From: Listeria ilorinensis
GTDB taxonomy: Bacteria; Bacillota; Bacilli; Lactobacillales; Listeriaceae
Length of the DNA stretch: 64,000 bases
Reading direction: 5' to 3'
NCBI RefSeq assembly: GCF_913566895.1
Contig: NZ_CAJYCN010000008.1
Coordinates: 62,001 to 126,000 of the forward strand
Shown here: piece by piece, positions 59,620 through 64,000 of the stretch
Numbering within the stretch: the stretch's first letter is position 1
Layout of the letters: the number at the start of each line of letters is the position of its first letter
The notes under the pieces: model-generated
Databases searched by the model: none
What the model saw: the letters and a program-made list of their open reading frames with translations, nothing else
What the model was told of the DNA's origin: nothing
Program-made: the position numbers and the translations under genes

Positions 59620-61584
59620 ATGGGCAAGTATACAGAAGATGCTACCCAGTTGCTTGAGCTTATTGGAGGGAAAGAGAATATTGCCGCCGTCACCCACTGC
59701 GCCACACGGATGCGTTTTGTTCTAAACGATGAGGCTTTAGCCAACAAAGAGAAAATCGAGCAGATTCCTAGCGTGAAAGGAATGTTCACGAATGCTGGAC
59801 AATTCCAAGTGATTATTGGAAATGACGTCTCTACATTTTATCAGGAGTTTGCTCGTATTTCCGGAATTGAAGGCGTTTCCAAGGAAGAAGTGAAAGGGGC
59901 TGCCAAAAAGCACCAGAATATTGTTCAGCGTGCGGTAACGGTCCTTGCTGAAATTTTTACGCCACTTCTTCCTGCCATCATTATTGGGGGGCTAATATTA
60001 GGATTTCGGAATGTACTTGGTGACATCGAATTTGGCGGCCAGACGATTGTCGAGATGTCTACATTTTGGGCGGGAGTCAATGATTTTCTTTGGTTGATCG
60101 GGGAAGCTGTTTTCCACTTCCTACCAGTCGGGATCGTTTGGAGTATCACCAAAAAGATGGGCACCACTCAGATTCTTGGGATCGTACTAGGGATCACCTT
60201 AGTATCACCACAGCTCTTGAACGCTTATGCTGTGGCAGGTACTGCTGCTGCTGATATTCCAGTTTGGGACTTCGGCTTTGCTACAATTGAAAAAATCGGC
60301 TATCAAGCACAGGTCATTCCAGCTATGCTGGCAGGCTTCATGCTGGTTTATCTGGAACGTTTCTTCCGCCGGGTCATTCCAGAAGTCGTCTCGATGATTT
60401 TTGTACCACTTTTCTCACTCGTACCTACTGTTTTAGCCGCACATTTGATTCTCGGTCCAATTGGCTGGACAGTCGGTTCCTGGATCTCAAATGCCGTCAA
60501 TATGGGGCTGACTTCTTCCGTGAGCTGGCTGTTCGGTGCGCTCTTCGGCTTCCTTTATGCACCACTTGTCATCACCGGCTTACATCATACGACACTGGCT
60601 ATTGATTCGCAGCTGATTGCAGATTTTGGAACAACTAACCTATGGCCGATGATCGCTCTCTCAAATATTGCCCAGGGTTCAGCCGTTTTAGCTGTTATCT
60701 TCCTTCATAAAGGGAATAAACAAGAGGAACAAATTTCGATTCCTGCAACCATTTCCTGTTATTTAGGCGTTACAGAACCAGCAATGTTCGGGATTAACCT
60801 GAAATATCTCTACCCGTTTGTTGCTGCGATGATCGGCTCTGGGATTGCTGGACTTTTTGTCACTTTGATGGGTGTTCGAGCCAATGCAATCGGGGTTGGC
60901 GGGATTCCTGGTATTCTTTCCATTCGTCCACAAGATTGGGGCGCATTTGCTATCGGGATGGCTATTGCCATTGCGGTTCCGTTCTTCCTAACGATGTTCT
61001 TCCGCCGGACAGGTATTTTGAATAAGATCGACCGAGTTGACAGTGTAGCAATGGCTACTTCTAATGCTGGAAATGCGCCGACAGTTACGACTTTTCATCT
61101 TGATGCTGACACTCCTGAAGCTGAACTGGTCGCACCTGCTGATGGTGAAGTGATTCCGATTACCGAAGTGAACGACCCTGTTTTCAGTCAAAAAACAATG
61201 GGGGATGGCTATGCTGTTCGTCCAACATCCGGCCATCTCGTTTCGCCTGTAAGTGGCCACATTATCAGCATTTTTGACACGAAACATGCAATTGGTTTTA
61301 AACTAGCGAATGGTCTCGAAGTGTTGCTGCACATGGGGATCGATACTGTAGAGCTCGGCGGCACGCCATTTACACTATCTGTAAAAGCCGGGGATCAGTT
61401 AGAAGCTGGCGACGCATTAGGTTCTGTTGATTTATCTGCTATACAAGCAGCTGGTAAAGAAACGGATCTGATTATCGCCATTACGAATATGGCTGATGTA
61501 GAAGAATTTAATTTGATGCGTAAAGGACAAGTGACTGCCGGACAAAATGTTGCAATTGCTATTCCAAAAGTAAAAAATGAATAA
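59620..61584 (+). CDS. treP: Trehalose-specific PTS EIIBCA
   Basis: 654 residues in three domains. EIIB (about 1-85) has the phosphorylated Cys27 in THCATRMRF. The EIIC membrane domain (about 105-470) includes FLYAPLVITGLHHTTLAID and ATISCYLGVTEPAMFGINLK. A fused C-terminal EIIA-Glc-type domain (about 495-654) has His571 in LLHMGID. It imports trehalose as trehalose 6-phosphate. The fused EIIA makes it independent of a free EIIA-Glc. Preceded by a TreR operator. ATG with AAAGGGG upstream. Confidence 0.93.
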   Translation: MGKYTEDATQLLELIGGKENIAAVTHCATRMRFVLNDEALANKEKIEQIPSVKGMFTNAGQFQVIIGNDVSTFYQEFARISGIEGVSKEEVKGAAKKHQNIVQRAVTVLAEIFTPLLPAIIIGGLILGFRNVLGDIEFGGQTIVEMSTFWAGVNDFLWLIGEAVFHFLPVGIVWSITKKMGTTQILGIVLGITLVSPQLLNAYAVAGTAAADIPVWDFGFATIEKIGYQAQVIPAMLAGFMLVYLERFFRRVIPEVVSMIFVPLFSLVPTVLAAHLILGPIGWTVGSWISNAVNMGLTSSVSWLFGALFGFLYAPLVITGLHHTTLAIDSQLIADFGTTNLWPMIALSNIAQGSAVLAVIFLHKGNKQEEQISIPATISCYLGVTEPAMFGINLKYLYPFVAAMIGSGIAGLFVTLMGVRANAIGVGGIPGILSIRPQDWGAFAIGMAIAIAVPFFLTMFFRRTGILNKIDRVDSVAMATSNAGNAPTVTTFHLDADTPEAELVAPADGEVIPITEVNDPVFSQKTMGDGYAVRPTSGHLVSPVSGHIISIFDTKHAIGFKLANGLEVLLHMGIDTVELGGTPFTLSVKAGDQLEAGDALGSVDLSAIQAAGKETDLIIAITNMADVEEFNLMRKGQVTAGQNVAIAIPKVKNE

Positions 61585-61588
61585 AGAC

Positions 61589-61625
61589 AAAAAAACAGCG
61601 GACTTTAAGGGATCCGCTGTTTTTG
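61589..61625. terminator. Bidirectional terminator between treP and the mhq-like genes
   Basis: AACAGCGGA and TCCGCTGTT pair across a ten-base loop, with A and T runs on both sides. Confidence 0.9.
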
Positions 61626-61626
61626 T

Positions 61627-62244
61627 CTAGTTTGGGCGTTTCAGTGTGAAAGTTCTTCCTAATTCGGCATAATCGTTACCGGCTAGACGAGCAACTGGTT
61701 GCATTGCCTCAGCAAGTAAATATTCCTTCTGTTTGTCAAAAACTGCATCCGCGAAAATATAAGCTTGTACACGTAAGAGCAGCAGATCCGCTGTCACTTC
61801 CCCGGCATCATTCTTGATTTCGATAACGTGTTCCATACGGGTAGGTAAAATGATCTGTGCTTCGGCAATCACGGGTGTGGCATAAGCTGCCAGTTTTTTT
61901 AGTGTAAGAGCAGTCTGGTCGATTTCACTTTCGTTCGGTGGAAGTCTAGCAGCTGTTTTATTGACTTCATTGACAAAAGCAGCACTCACAATATGCACCA
62001 TCACTTCCTGCTCTCTGATCGCATGTCGAGCCGTATCCTTTTGCTGTCCTGCTGCTCGCTGAACACTGATGCTAAGCAGTGGCGGATCACTCGACACGAT
62101 ATTGAAAAAACTGAATGGAGCCGCATTCACACTCTTCCCATCTTCCATCAGTGTCGTAATGAACGCAATCGGTCGAGGAATAACGGCCCCGCTCAAAAAT
62201 TTATAATGCTGTTTGGTGGAAAGTTCGTCTGCTTGGAAAATCAT
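61627..62244 (-). CDS. Flavin reductase-like FMN-binding protein
   Basis: 205 residues of the flavin-reductase (split-barrel) family: KFLSGAVIPRPIAFITTLMEDGKSVNAAPFSFFNIVSSDPPLLSISVQR is characteristic. FMN-dependent reduction is expected. The start overlaps the stop of the MhqD-like gene by four bases, so it belongs to the same operon as the MhqO/MhqD-like genes and may supply reduced flavin or reduce quinones. The substrate is not certain. Confidence 0.88.
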   Translation of the reverse strand: MIFQADELSTKQHYKFLSGAVIPRPIAFITTLMEDGKSVNAAPFSFFNIVSSDPPLLSISVQRAAGQQKDTARHAIREQEVMVHIVSAAFVNEVNKTAARLPPNESEIDQTALTLKKLAAYATPVIAEAQIILPTRMEHVIEIKNDAGEVTADLLLLRVQAYIFADAVFDKQKEYLLAEAMQPVARLAGNDYAELGRTFTLKRPN

Positions 62245-62873
62245 GCCTCGCGACTCTCCAATTCTGTGTGTTTTTCATACCAGCTGCGCGCTGCTTCAAG
62301 TTCTTCCATTGTAAGTGCATGACCAGCAGCTGTCCAAACAGTTTCTATCTTGGCACCGCGTTGCTCTAGCCTGCTTACAAGTCGTTCAGAATCAGCGGCT
62401 GTAACCAGTGGATCATTTAAGCCTGCTGTCAGAAAAACATGCTGCTTGGCGAGTGAAAAAGTTTGCTGTTCATTCTCTGCCGGCATTGCATGAAATAAAA
62501 TCGCCCGCCGAAAACTATTCTCTTTTTGAAGCAAACTATTAGCGGCAATATTGGCTCCATTCGAATAACCCACTACTACAAGTTCAGCCATGTCCAAATC
62601 ATACCGCTTCGTCAGTTTTTCGACTTCCAAATGCAATTGATCGGTCTTTTCAGCTAAACTTTCCAAATCCAGCCGACCGTCCGGATAGCGTTTGAAAAAA
62701 CGATTGGCCGTTCCTTCCAGCACATCCCCGCGCAATGAAAGAATCGCTGCTCCATCGGAAATGAAATGACCAATGTCCACTAGCGAATGCTCATCCCCGC
62801 CAGTCCCGTGAAGCAGCAATAAAGGCGCGGTCGTTTCATTTTTACCCGGAATAAATAAATGTTCCATTCTCAT
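62241..62873 (-). CDS. mhqD: MhqD-like alpha/beta hydrolase (carboxylesterase/phospholipase family)
   Basis: 210 residues. LLLHGTGGDEHSLVDIG, the nucleophile Ser104 in GYSNGAN, an Asp in GLNDPLV and a His in AGHALT make the triad. The family member MhqD in B. subtilis is induced with the MhqO dioxygenase by hydroquinones. Its start overlaps the stop of the dioxygenase gene (TGATG); the third codon, also ATG, has a better ribosome-site spacing. Substrate unknown. Confidence 0.82.
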   Translation of the reverse strand: MRMEHLFIPGKNETTAPLLLLHGTGGDEHSLVDIGHFISDGAAILSLRGDVLEGTANRFFKRYPDGRLDLESLAEKTDQLHLEVEKLTKRYDLDMAELVVVGYSNGANIAANSLLQKENSFRRAILFHAMPAENEQQTFSLAKQHVFLTAGLNDPLVTAADSERLVSRLEQRGAKIETVWTAAGHALTMEELEAARSWYEKHTELESREA

Positions 62874-63832
62874 CAGCTCCTTTTGGTGTCTAGTGGCCGC
62901 ACCATTTTTTCGATTTCAACGCGTTTAGGTTCTAAAAATGGCGGTAAGGATAATTTTTCTCCCAATGTTTCGTAAGGTTCGTCTCCCATAAATCCTGGAC
63001 CATCTGTTGCAAATTCAAAAAGAATTTGGCGGCTGACTGGTACATAAAGCGATTCAAAATAGTAGCGGTTGACAAAGCCCGAATTCGGAGCTTCAAACGT
63101 ATCCATCCTTTCGATCCACTTCATCAGTTCCTCGTGATCCTCTACTCGGAAAGCTACATGATGCACTTCTCCATAGCCCTGCATTGCGTGCGGCAGATCC
63201 GTGCGCTCTTCGACAATTAACGAAGCCCCATTGCCGCCTTCTCCTACTTCATAAAGGTGCAATCCCTGCTCTTCTTTGACATAACGAAAGCCAAGCACAG
63301 CTTTTAAAACCGCATCCATATTTTCTAGTTTAGGCACTGTCAGAAAAACAGGTCCTAAGCCATAGATCGCATATTTTTCAGGAACTGGTCCATTTTTCCA
63401 TGGGGTTCCAGCTTGAACGCCCTGATTATTTTCATCTGAAATCAGCATCAAGCGCTGCTCATCAAAATCCTCAAAAGTCAGTATTTTACGTTCAAAAATC
63501 GTCTCAATCTCACCATGTGTCACACCTAACTGTTCAAAACGCTGATGCCAGTACTCAAGTGCTGCATCACTCGGCACGCGAAAACTCGTCCGAGAAATAC
63601 TATCCGTTCCACGACGACCTTTTGGCAGATTCGGAAAATCAAAGAATGTCATATCCGTTCCTGCCGAGCCCTTATCATCTGCAAAAAAGAGGTGATAAGT
63701 GTGGATATCATCCTGATTGACCGTCTTTTTCACAAGTCGCATTCCCAAAATTTCTGTAAAAAATTGATAATTCTTTTCTGCACTACTTGTCATTGCTGTT
63801 ACGTGGTGGATTCCTTTTAATTCTTTCATCAT
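62873..63832 (-). CDS. mhqO: MhqO-like ring-cleaving dioxygenase (glyoxalase fold)
   Basis: 319 residues with two vicinal-oxygen-chelate modules: KGIHHVTAMTSSAEKNYQFFTEILGMRLVKKT, and later GYGEVHHVAFRVED plus RQILFEFATDGPGF. The His and Glu at these places bind the metal of extradiol-type dioxygenases. In Bacillus the MhqO group protects against catechols and hydroquinones. ATG 63832 has GGAGGGG six bases upstream. The gene before it encodes a paralogue. Confidence 0.87.
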   Translation of the reverse strand: MMKELKGIHHVTAMTSSAEKNYQFFTEILGMRLVKKTVNQDDIHTYHLFFADDKGSAGTDMTFFDFPNLPKGRRGTDSISRTSFRVPSDAALEYWHQRFEQLGVTHGEIETIFERKILTFEDFDEQRLMLISDENNQGVQAGTPWKNGPVPEKYAIYGLGPVFLTVPKLENMDAVLKAVLGFRYVKEEQGLHLYEVGEGGNGASLIVEERTDLPHAMQGYGEVHHVAFRVEDHEELMKWIERMDTFEAPNSGFVNRYYFESLYVPVSRQILFEFATDGPGFMGDEPYETLGEKLSLPPFLEPKRVEIEKMVRPLDTKRS

Positions 63833-64000
63833 GGTTTTCCCCTCCAAAATAAGTTTCGATTTCTTGTCTTCGCTCTTCTAGAAATGGTGGCAAACTGAGA
63901 CGCATCCCCAACTTCTGAATCGGCTCGTCAAGTGTGAAGCCTGGTTCATCACTGGCAAATTCGATACGCAGCCCCGCCGGATCACGGATATATAAACTCT
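63783..64000 (-). CDS. Second MhqO-like dioxygenase, C-terminal fragment
   Basis: The gene enters from the right edge; 72 codons are visible. SLYIRDPAGLRIEFASDEPGF, then RLSLPPFLEERRQEIE, parallels the end of the neighbouring MhqO-like protein (LFEFATDGPGF, LSLPPFLEPKRVEIE), so the two are paralogues in tandem. The reading frame runs 50 bases into the next gene and stops at TAG 63783-63785, an unusually long overlap for this strand. Confidence 0.85.
   Translation of the reverse strand, partial: SLYIRDPAGLRIEFASDEPGFTLDEPIQKLGMRLSLPPFLEERRQEIETYFGGENHDERIKRNPPRNSNDK

Overview
The window looks like the chromosome of a Firmicute of the family Listeriaceae, probably a Listeria outside the L. monocytogenes group. 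The evidence is an estimated G+C in the low forties, strong purine-rich ribosome binding sites, many TTG/GTG starts, and a gene order that, from memory, follows the L. monocytogenes lmo0829-to-lmo0773 stretch (nifJ, fabK-like, ROK kinase, alpha-carbonic anhydrase, potABCD, RelP-like synthetase, lysP, yceI, large CoA-enzyme activase, azoreductase, manR, mpoABCD). The species call is inference. I see no tRNA, rRNA, CRISPR array, insertion sequence, prophage or plasmid function.

Layout. 1-2066: 5' end of nifJ and a polytopic membrane protein. 2292-6127: esterase, then divergent argGH. 6171-10942: leftward run of a PNPOx-like protein, FabK-like reductase, ROK sugar kinase, HD hydrolase, 2-hydroxyacid dehydrogenase and alpha-carbonic anhydrase. 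11380-12819: quinone-oxidoreductase-like enzyme and an HxlR regulator with a clear operator. 13053-17393: regulator-potABCD polyamine uptake operon. 17594-23153: antiporter, RelP-like synthetase, a MutS2-like ATPase without Smr domain behind an attenuator-like leader, and a GNAT acetyltransferase. 23258-32358: lysine riboswitch and lysine permease, BrnQ, MarR, YceI, thiolase/HMG-CoA synthase, RarD-like transporter, DUF3781 protein, YbaK. 32485-36918: a 1477-residue activase/dehydratase-like protein. 37261-44611: azoreductase, sigma54 activator ManR and the mannose-PTS mpoABCD with a consensus -24/-12 promoter. 44709-53553: envelope and small unknown genes (serine hydrolase, lipid kinase, GtrA, polysaccharide deacetylase, GntR, PepSY lipoprotein, metallophosphoesterase). 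53608-55139: HflX-family GTPase behind a leader-peptide attenuator. 55212-61584: phosphorolytic trehalose system (PTS, GH65 phosphorylase, beta-phosphoglucomutase, TreR and two TreR-type operators). 61627-64000: mhq-like quinone detoxification genes.

How the genes work together. Three themes stand out. (1) Two ribosome-associated NTPase families, the MutS2-like protein and HflX, each sit behind a leader of about 240-265 nt. Each leader has its own promoter with a TACACT -10, a short upstream ORF, an intrinsic terminator ahead of the gene, and a long-range complement spanning that terminator. This is the architecture of antibiotic-inducible ribosome-mediated attenuation. The HflX leader peptide contains Arg-Leu-Arg, a motif known to stall ribosomes in the presence of macrolides. 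(2) Electrophile and redox defence: HxlR with oxidoreductase, azoreductase, and MhqO/MhqD-like genes. (3) Solute uptake with local control: polyamines, lysine, branched-chain amino acids, mannose/glucose and trehalose.

The strongest candidate for something undescribed is the Smr-less MutS2 paralogue with its own uORF attenuator (20524-22696).
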